Notes under the pieces: model-generated
Seen by the model: only the letters and a program-made list of their open reading frames with translations
What the model was told of the DNA's origin: nothing
The model's database searches: none
In this document: positions 57,158 to 64,000 of the stretch, piece after piece
Layout of the letters: each line of letters starts with the position of its first letter
How positions within the stretch are numbered: the first letter of the stretch is position 1
Position numbers and translations under genes: made by a program
DNA from: Agreia sp. COWG
Lineage (GTDB): Bacteria; Actinomycetota; Actinomycetes; Actinomycetales; Microbacteriaceae
Reading direction: 5' to 3'
NCBI RefSeq assembly: GCF_904528075.1
Contig: NZ_LR882035.1
Span: 2,356,001-2,420,000, forward strand
Length of the DNA: 64,000 nt

Positions 57158-57577
57158 GTGTGACTCACTCTCTTGTCTTGCGTCTTACCGCCCGAGGGCA
57201 GCATTGGACGCGCTTGCTTGCATCGGCCCTTCGGCCTCCGCTCGATACGTCCACCTGTGTGTGTCGCACCACTGTTCTTCTGTCAATGTCCTCGCGGACC
57301 CAGCCCGTGTTCTCGCACGCAGCCGAATGAACGACAGTGCGAAGGAGTGGGGACTGAAGTGTGTTCTGCTACCCGCGGCCCAGCTCTCAACCTCGGATCT
57401 GTGAGACCCAGTGGGCGAACTGTGCACTGCCTGGCAGTGATTCCGAGCACGCATAGCGGCACGAAAGTGTTGAACTAGACGAGTTTGCCACAGGTACGGG
57501 GGTTCGTGCAACCCGGGCGTGTCGCGCTCGGCGTGTCGCGGCGAAGCCGCGTCATCCGGTTCACGCACGAGGCCGGG
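57158..57577. other. Long intergenic leader upstream of the S10 operon
   Basis: 420 nt without a convincing gene. On the reverse strand TTGCAC at 57507-57512, an 18-nt spacer and CAAACT at 57483-57488 form a possible promoter about 325 nt before rpsJ. An exact TTGACA lies near 57280 without a matching -10. A small GGCC-CTTC-GGCC hairpin lies at about 57226-57237. Short open frames on both strands show no family features. Confidence 0.4.
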
Positions 57578-58552
57578 TCAGCGAAAGAGCAGCGCCCTGA
57601 GCTCGGTCTCGGCCGATGCGGTGCGGGTGGGGTCGATGGTCTCGCCCGCGAGATAGTGATCCACCACCCGGGGATCGACATAGCTCTTCTTCGCGATCGA
57701 CGGCGTGTTGCCCAGAACCTCGGCCGCATCTCTCATCGCCTGCGCCAATGCACGGCTCCGCGCCGTCTTGGTCGACTCCGGTCCGCGCCTTGCCAGGCTC
57801 ACCGCCGCCGCGATGGTTCCCCGCAGCGTGCGGAAATCCTTAGCGGTGAACTGCCCGTCGGTCTTCTGGCGCACGTACTCGTTGATCTCTTCCGCGGCGA
57901 CCGGATGCCAAGCCCCCGTCTCTGCACGCCAGCACAGGAGTCGAGCGCGCGGCCCGCGATGCTTCATGCTGCGAATCACGCCGGCGAGGTCCGCATCGAC
58001 GATGTCGCTCTCCCACGACTGCCCGCTCTTGGCAGGAAAGGCCAGATGAACCGTGTCGCCGCTCACCCTGGCGTGGGAGCCCAGAAGAGTGGACAGGCCA
58101 TGACTTCCGTTGGACTCGGCGTACCGCTCACTGCCGACCCGCAACGATCCGGTGTCGAGCATGCGGAACGCAGCGGCGAGGGCCCGCTCGCGTGTGGGAT
58201 TCTGCGTGCGAAGGTCGATGGTGACGGCCCGACGTGCCCTGGGCAGGGACTCGGCCAACGCCAGCGACCTGTCGAACTTGATGCGGTCCTTCTGCTCCCG
58301 CCACGTGGGGTGGTAGATGTACTGGCGGCGACCTGCCCCGTCGACGCCCGTCGCCTGGATATGACCGTTCGCATACGGTGCGATCCAGACATCGGTCCAG
58401 GCCGGAGGAATGGCGAGGTGCTCGATGCGCGCACGGAGCTCTGTGTCGGCGATGACGGTGCCCCCGGCATCACGGTAAGAGAAACCCCGACCGCTGCGCA
58501 CCCGCTTGAGGCCTGCGCCTGCCGAATCACTTCGTCGTAATCTCACCACCAT
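57578..58552 (-). CDS. DNA topoisomerase IB (poxvirus/bacterial type)
   Basis: A 324-residue type IB topoisomerase that nicks and rejoins one strand through a 3'-phosphotyrosine. It has GRGFSYRDAGGTVI, the N-terminal WTDVWIAPYANGHIQATGVD, QYIYHPTWREQKDRIKFDR and DFRTLRGTIAAA with the catalytic Arg, and the active-site tyrosine (Tyr291) in AKKSYVDPRV. The ATG at 58552 is preferred because MVVRLRR matches relatives; GTG at 58606 in frame would add 18 residues. It lies between the antitoxin-family gene and rpsJ. Confidence 0.9.
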   Translation of the reverse strand: MVVRLRRSDSAGAGLKRVRSGRGFSYRDAGGTVIADTELRARIEHLAIPPAWTDVWIAPYANGHIQATGVDGAGRRQYIYHPTWREQKDRIKFDRSLALAESLPRARRAVTIDLRTQNPTRERALAAAFRMLDTGSLRVGSERYAESNGSHGLSTLLGSHARVSGDTVHLAFPAKSGQSWESDIVDADLAGVIRSMKHRGPRARLLCWRAETGAWHPVAAEEINEYVRQKTDGQFTAKDFRTLRGTIAAAVSLARRGPESTKTARSRALAQAMRDAAEVLGNTPSIAKKSYVDPRVVDHYLAGETIDPTRTASAETELRALLFR

Positions 58553-58668
58553 TCCATTGTGCTGGTCGCCGGAAGCGATCACACGATCGTCGGCGGGGCT
58601 TGACACGCAGTCGGGTGGGCGATCGACGTGGCCCGGCTCGGATGCGCCGGGCCTCGCCGTTCGACTCG

Positions 58669-58878
58669 TTACTCTGTGCCGACGGCTTTGTCCGCCGCGT
58701 CGCGAGCACCGTCGACCTGGCCCGTGAACTTGTCGCCGGTGACCTTGTTCACTGCCCCCGCGACACCGTCGAGCAGCTTGTCGCTGAGATCTTCGGCCTT
58801 CTCGCTGTGCAGCGCATCCTGCACCTTGTTGTCGGCCAGAAACTCCTGGGCCTTCTTCGTGATGTCTTCGAACGCCAT
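58669..58878 (-). CDS. Small MT0933-like antitoxin-family protein
   Basis: A 69-residue acidic helical protein beginning MAFEDITKKAQEFLADNKV. It has GAVNKVTGDKFTGQVDGARD, matching the MT0933/Rv0909-type 'antitoxin' family, which also resembles CsbD-like stress proteins. No toxin gene is adjacent, so a toxin-antitoxin role is not supported here. The ATG at 58878 follows GAGGGAGAATC. Confidence 0.75.
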   Translation of the reverse strand: MAFEDITKKAQEFLADNKVQDALHSEKAEDLSDKLLDGVAGAVNKVTGDKFTGQVDGARDAADKAVGTE

Positions 58879-58930
58879 GATTCTCCCTCGGTCGGGCCCC
58901 GCACCGCGAGGCAATGGGCCCATTGTGCTC

Positions 58931-59704
58931 TCATCCCGCCAGCAGCGACAGGGCCGATCGGGCGGCCTCGCCCAGAGCACGTCCGTAGGCGGCGCCGTGT
59001 CCAGCCGCGTGCACCGCAAGCGGGTGCAGCTGATGCAGCGCGACTCTCTGTCGCCATCCCGGTCTCAGAGCGAAGCTCTCGTCGTAGGCGCGCAGGATCT
59101 CTTCGCACCAGGGCGTTCCGAAGAGTTGCAGCATCGCGAGGTCCGTCTCCCGGTGTCCGCCGTGCGCGGCCGGGTCGATGAGGGTGGCACCATCGACGGT
59201 CCACAGCACATTGCCGCTCCACAGATCGCCGTGGATGCGGCTGGCCGGCTCGCCGTCGTCGCCGGCCCCGCGCTCCAATAGATCGCACACCCGCTCGACG
59301 TCGAACCTGTCACGCGAATCGAGTGCGCCTGCCGAGTCGGCGATGTCGAGGAACGGACGTACCCGCTGCTGGGCATAGAACCGCCCCCAGGAGTCGTCGG
59401 GCACGCACTGCTGCGGCCTGGATCCGATGAACGTCGGTCCGTGCCACCCGTCCGGTGACTGGCCGAACGCGGATGCGCCTGCCCTGTGCGTTTCGGCCAA
59501 GGCCCTGCCGAAGTCCGCGGCAGCATCCGGTGTGGGGCGCACGCCCTCGAGTTGCCGGAGTTCGATGCGGCCGGGCATGACGGACTCCACCCTGACGACA
59601 CGCGCTCCCCCGCCGGCCTCTGCAGCCGAGAGCCAGTTGAGCCCGGCCGCCTCCGCCTCGAAGAATCCGTCGGGGGCGTCGGGGTTCGACTTGATGAAGG
59701 CCAT
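58931..59704 (-). CDS. Fructosamine kinase family protein
   Basis: A 257-residue protein of the FN3K/aminoglycoside-phosphotransferase fold. The catalytic loop is RIHGDLWSGNVLW (Asp160), with metal-binding LIDPAAHGGHRETDLAM. FIKSN near the start holds the ATP-site lysine (Lys5). The glycine-rich first strands of longer relatives are absent. A TAA stop just upstream in frame shows the gene really begins here. The ATG follows AAGGAG. It may phosphorylate ketosamines of glycated proteins for repair; this is inferred from the family. It lies directly downstream of the tuf terminator. Confidence 0.85.
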   Translation of the reverse strand: MAFIKSNPDAPDGFFEAEAAGLNWLSAAEAGGGARVVRVESVMPGRIELRQLEGVRPTPDAAADFGRALAETHRAGASAFGQSPDGWHGPTFIGSRPQQCVPDDSWGRFYAQQRVRPFLDIADSAGALDSRDRFDVERVCDLLERGAGDDGEPASRIHGDLWSGNVLWTVDGATLIDPAAHGGHRETDLAMLQLFGTPWCEEILRAYDESFALRPGWRQRVALHQLHPLAVHAAGHGAAYGRALGEAARSALSLLAG

Positions 59705-59720
59705 GCGATCTCCTTAAATG

Positions 59721-59756
59721 GCAGCAGGGCCCCACCCTGAGGTGAGGCCCTGCTGC
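59721..59756 (-). terminator. Intrinsic terminator after tuf
   Basis: GCAGCAGGGCC and GGCCCTGCTGC, perfect 11-bp arms with a 14-nt loop, followed on the reverse strand by CATTTAAGG. It closes the str operon. Confidence 0.8.
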
Positions 59757-59777
59757 TGAACTACTGGTGTCGAACGA

Positions 59778-60971
59778 CTACTTGGTGATCTTCGTGACGG
59801 TACCGGCACCGACGGTGCGGCCACCCTCACGGATCGCGAAGCCGAGGCCCTCTTCCATGGCGATGGGCTGGATGAGCTCGACGCTGATGTCAGTCGTGTC
59901 GCCGGGCATGACCATCTCGGTGCCCTCGGGGAGGGTGATGACGCCGGTCACGTCGGTGGTGCGGAAGTAGAACTGCGGGCGGTAGTTCGTGTAGAAGGGG
60001 TTGTGGCGGCCACCCTCATCCTTGGAGAGGATGTAGGCGGTTCCGTCGAAACCGGTGTGCGGCGTGACCGAACCCGGCTTGACGATGACCTGTCCACGCT
60101 CGACGTCTTCACGCTTCGTGCCACGGAGCAGCAGTCCACAGTTCTCGCCGGCCCAGGCCTCGTCGAGCTGCTTGTGGAACATCTCGATACCCGTGACCGT
60201 GGTCTTGACGGTCGGGCGGATGCCGACGATCTCGACCTCGGAGTTGATGGCGAGGGTTCCGCGCTCGGCGCGACCCGTGACGACGGTTCCACGACCGGTG
60301 ATCGTGAAGACGTCCTCGACGGGCATGAGGAACGGCTTGTCCTTGTCGCGCACGGGCTCCGGGATGGAATCGTCGACGGCCTGCATGAGCTCGAGGATCG
60401 CGTCGACCCACTTCTCGTCGCCCTCGAGAGCCTTGAGGCCCGAGACGCGAACGACGGGAGCGTTGTCGCCATCGAAGTCCTGGCTGGAGAGCAGCTCGCG
60501 AACCTCGAGCTCGACGAGCTCCAGGATCTCTTCGTCGTCGACCATGTCGGACTTGTTGAGCGCGACCAGCAGGTAGGGAACGCCGACCTGCTTGGCGAGC
60601 AGCACGTGCTCACGGGTCTGAGCCATCGGGCCGTCGGTAGCGGCGACCACGAGGATCGCGCCGTCCATCTGAGCGGCACCGGTGATCATGTTCTTGATGT
60701 AGTCAGCGTGACCCGGGGCGTCGACGTGAGCGTAGTGACGCTTCTCGGTCTCGTACTCGACGTGCGAGATGTTGATCGTGATACCGCGCTGGCGCTCTTC
60801 CGGAGCGGAGTCGATCGACGCGAAGTCGCGCTGAACGTTGGTCTTGGAAGGGAACTTGTCGGCAAGGACCTTGGAGATCGCTGCAGTCAGCGTGGTCTTT
60901 CCGTGGTCGACGTGACCGATCGTTCCGATGTTTACGTGCGGCTTGGTCCGCTCGAACTTGGCCTTGGCCAC
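59778..60971 (-). CDS. tuf: Elongation factor Tu
   Basis: A 397-residue GTPase that delivers aminoacyl-tRNA. G1 is [10 protein letters not shown]3 DAPGHADY, G4 NKSD, and the switch I region has the RGITI motif. Domains 2 and 3 include [13 protein letters not shown] and the C-terminal [14 protein letters not shown]. The start is GTG at 60971 with AGGAGG upstream. It follows fusA across 133 nt with a hairpin and a possible promoter. Confidence 0.99.
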   Translation of the reverse strand: MAKAKFERTKPHVNIGTIGHVDHGKTTLTAAISKVLADKFPSKTNVQRDFASIDSAPEERQRGITINISHVEYETEKRHYAHVDAPGHADYIKNMITGAAQMDGAILVVAATDGPMAQTREHVLLAKQVGVPYLLVALNKSDMVDDEEILELVELEVRELLSSQDFDGDNAPVVRVSGLKALEGDEKWVDAILELMQAVDDSIPEPVRDKDKPFLMPVEDVFTITGRGTVVTGRAERGTLAINSEVEIVGIRPTVKTTVTGIEMFHKQLDEAWAGENCGLLLRGTKREDVERGQVIVKPGSVTPHTGFDGTAYILSKDEGGRHNPFYTNYRPQFYFRTTDVTGVITLPEGTEMVMPGDTTDISVELIQPIAMEEGLGFAIREGGRTVGAGTVTKITK

Positions 60972-61049
60972 TGGGTCCTCCTCAGGACTCTCTTGCTCCG
61001 CGCCCGATACGAAATTTATCGGGTGAAGAACGGGGGTGTTTGTGTATTG

Positions 61050-61077
61050 ATGTTACGCGCTCCGGTGCTCGCAACAA
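61050..61077 (-). promoter_or_regulatory. Putative tuf promoter
   Basis: On the reverse strand TTGTTG (61072-61077), a 16-nt spacer and TAACAT (61050-61055), about 70 nt before the tuf start. Confidence 0.4.
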
Positions 61078-61090
61078 TTTTGAGCACCGG
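61062..61090 (-). other. Hairpin between fusA and tuf
   Basis: CCGGTGCTC (61062-61070) and GAGCACCGG (61082-61090), perfect 9-bp arms with an 11-nt loop. It starts 15 nt past the fusA stop and overlaps the -35 of the putative tuf promoter. Confidence 0.55.
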
Positions 61091-61104
61091 AACACGATAC
61101 AGGA

Positions 61105-63219
61105 CTATTCGCCCTTGTTTTTATTGATGATCTCTTCGGCGACAGCCTTGGGGACCTCGGAGTAGCTGTCGAAGGTCATCGAGTACACGGCGCGACCGGA
61201 GGTCTTCGACCTCAGGTCACCGATGTATCCGAACATCTCCGAAAGCGGCACATGGGCACGGATGACCTTGATACCGGTCGCGTCCTCCATGGACTGGATC
61301 TGACCACGGCGCGAGTTCAGGTCGCCGATGACGTCACCCATGTATTCCTCAGGGGTACGCACCTCCACGGCCATCAGCGGCTCAAGGATGACCGGGTCCG
61401 CCTTGCGGGCGGCTTCCTTGAATGCCATGGATCCAGCGATCTTGAACGCCATCTCCGAGGAGTCGACGTCGTGGAACTGGCCATCGAGCAGCGCTGCCTT
61501 GACACCCACCATGGGGTAGCCGGCGAGAACGCCGACCTGGAGGGCGTCCTGGATTCCTGCATCGACCGAGGGAATGTACTCGCGCGGGACGCGACCACCG
61601 GTGACCTTGTTCTCGAACTCGTAGCTCTTGTCCGCGGTCACCTCCATCGGCTCGATCGAGATCTGCACCTTGGCGAACTGGCCGGAACCACCGGTCTGCT
61701 TCTTGTGCGTGTAGTCGTGCTTCGGCACGAGGCGACGGATCGTCTCGCGGTAAGCGACCTGGGGCTTGCCCACGTTGGCCTCGACGTTGAACTCACGCTT
61801 CATGCGGTCGACGAGGATGTCGAGGTGAAGCTCGCCCATTCCCTTGATGACCGTCTGGCCCGTGTCCTGGTTCTGCTCGGTGCGGAAGGTCGGGTCTTCT
61901 TCTGCGAGCTTCTGGATGGCGACACCCAGCTTCTCTTGGTCGGCCTTCGTCTTCGGCTCGATCGCGACCTCGATGACCGGCTCCGGGAACGTCATCGACT
62001 CGAGGACGACCTGGTGCTGTGAATCGCTGAGGGTGTCTCCGGTGGTCGTGTCCTTGAGGCCGATGACCGCGTAGATGTGGCCGGCGGTGACCGAGTCGAC
62101 CGGGTTCTCCTTGTTGGCGTGCATCTGGAAGATCTTCCCGATGCGCTCCTTCTTGCCCTTGGTTGAGTTCATGATCTGTCCGCCGGACTCGAGCTGGCCC
62201 GAGTAGACGCGGATGTACGTGAGTCGACCGAAGAACGGGTGAACCGCGACCTTGAACGCGAGTGCCGTGAACGGCTCCGTGGCGTCGGGGTGGCGCAGAA
62301 CGACCTTCTCCTCGTCACGCGCGTCGTGGGCCTCGGTGGCCGGCACGTCGAGCGGGGTGGGGAGGTAGTCGATGACGGCGTCGAGCATGGGCTGGACGCC
62401 GCGGTTCTTGAACGCGGAACCGCAGAGGACCGGGTAGATCTCGCTGTTGACCGTGAGCTTGCGGATGGCACCCTTAATCTCGGCGACGGTCAGCTCTTCG
62501 CCCGAGAAGAACTTCTCGAGCAGAGCGTCGTCGGTCTCGGCGACGGTCTCGAGCAGCAGCTGGCGATACTCGTCAGCCTTCTCCTTGAGGTCGGCCGGGA
62601 TCTCTTCGATCTCGTACTTGGCGCCCATCTGCACATCACCCTTGGAGTCTCCACGCCAGGTGAGTGCGCGCATCTCGACGAGGTCGATGACGCCCTCGAA
62701 GCTCGACTCCGCGCCGATCGGCAGCTGGATGACCAGCGGCTTGGCGCCGAGGCGGTTGATGATGGTGTCGACCGTGTAGTAGAAGTCGGCTCCGAGCTTG
62801 TCCATCTTGTTGACGAAGCAGATGCGCGGAACGTCGTACTTGTCGGCCTGGCGCCAGACGGTCTCGGACTGGGGCTCGACGCCCTCTTTTCCGTCGAAGA
62901 CCGCGACGGCACCGTCGAGTACGCGAAGCGAACGCTCCACCTCGACCGTGAAGTCGACGTGACCCGGGGTGTCGATGATGTTGATCTGGTTCTTGTTCCA
63001 GAAGCAGGTCGTCGCTGCGGACGTGATGGTGATTCCACGTTCCTGTTCCTGCGCCATCCAGTCCATGGTGGCTGCACCATCGTGGACTTCACCGATCTTG
63101 TGCGTGATACCCGTGTAGAACAGGATGCGCTCGGTGGTGGTGGTCTTGCCGGCATCGATGTGAGCCATGATGCCGATGTTGCGGACCTTGTTCAGGTCGG
63201 TGAGCACGTCCTGTGCCAC
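61105..63219 (-). CDS. fusA: Elongation factor G
   Basis: A 704-residue translocase GTPase. G1 is [13 protein letters not shown]3 DTPGHVDF, G4 NKMD; RGITI lies in switch I. Domain IV carries the tip loop and the C-terminal [20 protein letters not shown]. The start is GTG at 63219 with GGAGG upstream. It follows rpsG by 90 nt. Confidence 0.99.
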   Translation of the reverse strand: MAQDVLTDLNKVRNIGIMAHIDAGKTTTTERILFYTGITHKIGEVHDGAATMDWMAQEQERGITITSAATTCFWNKNQINIIDTPGHVDFTVEVERSLRVLDGAVAVFDGKEGVEPQSETVWRQADKYDVPRICFVNKMDKLGADFYYTVDTIINRLGAKPLVIQLPIGAESSFEGVIDLVEMRALTWRGDSKGDVQMGAKYEIEEIPADLKEKADEYRQLLLETVAETDDALLEKFFSGEELTVAEIKGAIRKLTVNSEIYPVLCGSAFKNRGVQPMLDAVIDYLPTPLDVPATEAHDARDEEKVVLRHPDATEPFTALAFKVAVHPFFGRLTYIRVYSGQLESGGQIMNSTKGKKERIGKIFQMHANKENPVDSVTAGHIYAVIGLKDTTTGDTLSDSQHQVVLESMTFPEPVIEVAIEPKTKADQEKLGVAIQKLAEEDPTFRTEQNQDTGQTVIKGMGELHLDILVDRMKREFNVEANVGKPQVAYRETIRRLVPKHDYTHKKQTGGSGQFAKVQISIEPMEVTADKSYEFENKVTGGRVPREYIPSVDAGIQDALQVGVLAGYPMVGVKAALLDGQFHDVDSSEMAFKIAGSMAFKEAARKADPVILEPLMAVEVRTPEEYMGDVIGDLNSRRGQIQSMEDATGIKVIRAHVPLSEMFGYIGDLRSKTSGRAVYSMTFDSYSEVPKAVAEEIINKNKGE

Positions 63220-63309
63220 AGATTGCCTCCGGTTGTTTACTAGGGTTTGGTCGAACGCCAGACAGTGACCGAGTCGTCCGGCCCGAGGGCCGGACGACTC
63301 GAATCGCTA

Positions 63310-63780
63310 CTACCAGCGGTAGTGAGCGAATGCCTTGTTCGACTCGGCCATCTTGTGCGTGTCTTCGCGGCGCTTGACCGCGGCGCCGAGGCCGTTCGAT
63401 GCGTCGAGGATCTCGTTGGTGAGACGCTCGGTCATGGTCTTCTCGCGACGGCTCTTCGCGTAGCTCGTGAGCCAACGCAGCGCCAGCGTGTTCGCGCGGT
63501 GAGGCTTGACCTCGACGGGGACCTGGTAGGTCGATCCGCCGACGCGGCGCGAGCGCACCTCGAGCGTGGGGCGCACGTTGTCGAGCGCCTTCTTCAGGGT
63601 GACGACGGCATCTGCGCCGTTCTTGGCCGCTACTCCCTCGAGTGCGTCGTAGACGATGCGCTCGGCGAGGCCCTTCTTGCCATCAAGAAGGATCTTGTTG
63701 ACGAGCTGGCTGACGATGGGTGCGCCGTAGACGGGGTCTGCGACGACGGGGCGCTTGGGGGCTGGTCCCTTACGAGGCAT
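63310..63780 (-). CDS. rpsG: 30S ribosomal protein S7
   Basis: A 156-residue S7: [55 protein letters not shown] central region, and the C-terminal [17 protein letters not shown]. The ATG shares bases with the rpsL stop (TAATG). Confidence 0.98.
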   Translation of the reverse strand: MPRKGPAPKRPVVADPVYGAPIVSQLVNKILLDGKKGLAERIVYDALEGVAAKNGADAVVTLKKALDNVRPTLEVRSRRVGGSTYQVPVEVKPHRANTLALRWLTSYAKSRREKTMTERLTNEILDASNGLGAAVKRREDTHKMAESNKAFAHYRW

Positions 63781-64000
63781 TACTTCTTCTCCATCTTCGC
63801 GCCGTAACGGCTGCGAGCCTGCTTGCGGCCCTTGACGGCCTGGGTGTCCAGGGCGCCGCGGACGATCTTGTAGCGAACACCGGGGAGGTCTTTGACTCGA
63901 CCGCCGCGCACGAGCACCATCGAGTGCTCCTGCAGGTTGTGGCCCTCTCCGGGGATGTAGGCGGTGACCTCTGTGCCGTTGGACAGCTTGACGCGGGCGA
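63780..64000 (-). CDS. rpsL: 30S ribosomal protein S12 (partial, N-terminus off the right edge)
   Basis: The last 73 codons of S12 are visible: [20 protein letters not shown], then [40 protein letters not shown] and the end [12 protein letters not shown]. This includes the second loop region linked to streptomycin sensitivity ([10 protein letters not shown]). The stop overlaps the rpsG start. Confidence 0.97.
   Translation of the reverse strand, partial: ARVKLSNGTEVTAYIPGEGHNLQEHSMVLVRGGRVKDLPGVRYKIVRGALDTQAVKGRKQARSRYGAKMEKK

Noticed and set aside
58669..58878. A toxin-antitoxin module around the MT0933-like gene.
   Set aside because: No toxin-like gene lies beside it; neighbours are a fructosamine kinase-like gene and topoisomerase IB. 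The family name alone does not establish a module.

Overview
The window is high-GC, gene-dense actinobacterial chromosome, most likely from the family Microbacteriaceae (Actinomycetota). This rests on the high G+C, the frequent GTG/TTG starts, many 1-4 nt start/stop overlaps, an extra GuaB3-type IMP dehydrogenase homologue, CIRCE-controlled groES without an adjacent groEL, and the actinobacterial order of the ribosomal superoperon. No tRNA, rRNA, CRISPR array, insertion sequence or prophage gene was seen. Genus and species cannot be fixed from the sequence alone.

Layout. 0-7.7 kb: the 5' part of a glycerophosphodiester phosphodiesterase gene, a Bax-inhibitor-1 membrane protein, a polytopic putative acyltransferase, guaA (apparently with an AUU start), a DUF3817 protein, a SURF1 protein and a KhtT/KhtU-like K+(or NH4+)/H+ antiporter pair. 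7.7-12.2 kb: glpD, guaB3 and guaB. 12.4-18.0 kb: a complete branched-chain amino-acid ABC transporter (livHMGF, with livK convergent), whose LivH carries an exported N-terminal domain. 18.1-22.0 kb: a RarD-type permease, groES with two CIRCE operators, a THUMP-like methyltransferase, a large perfect palindrome and two DUF4190 membrane proteins. 22.0-28.8 kb: one compact reverse-strand run, glmS-acpS-alr-alrB-tsaE-tsaB-rimI-tsaD, joining cell-wall amino sugar and D-alanine supply, carrier-protein activation and the t6A tRNA modification machinery. 28.9-36.6 kb: coaA (forward), then glmM, rpsI, rplM, truA, rplQ, rpoA, rpsK, rpsM, rpmJ and infA. 36.8-44.5 kb: a mannitol PTS cluster with its own general PTS enzymes (EI, HPr), an orphan EIIB and a divergent PRD regulator, sitting between infA and map. 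44.5-57.2 kb: map, adk, secY and the spc and S10 ribosomal operons. 57.6-59.7 kb: a topoisomerase IB gene, a small MT0933-like antitoxin-family gene and a fructosamine-kinase-like gene. 59.8-64.0 kb: the str operon (tuf, fusA, rpsG and the 3' end of rpsL).

The most striking observation is the tandem, translationally coupled alanine racemase pair at 24735-26608. The upstream protein keeps every residue that a classical alanine racemase monomer contributes to its own PLP site (Lys38, Tyr42, Arg139, His171, Arg224, Tyr354). It has lost the segment carrying the catalytic tyrosine, and the methionine, that the partner subunit normally donates. The downstream protein is the mirror image: the PLP lysine, the arginine and Tyr354 positions and much of the barrel are gone, but the donated tyrosine (Tyr143) and methionine (Met191) remain. 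The pair therefore looks like an obligate heterodimeric racemase with a single composite active site. This is inferred from motif reading against the known Geobacillus stearothermophilus enzyme and needs testing.

Regulatory features visible directly include repeated leaderless promoters (TANNNT followed 6-7 nt later by the start codon), a dual-CIRCE groES promoter, a GlnR-like half-site array upstream of livK, and many intercistronic hairpins in the ribosomal and mannitol operons.
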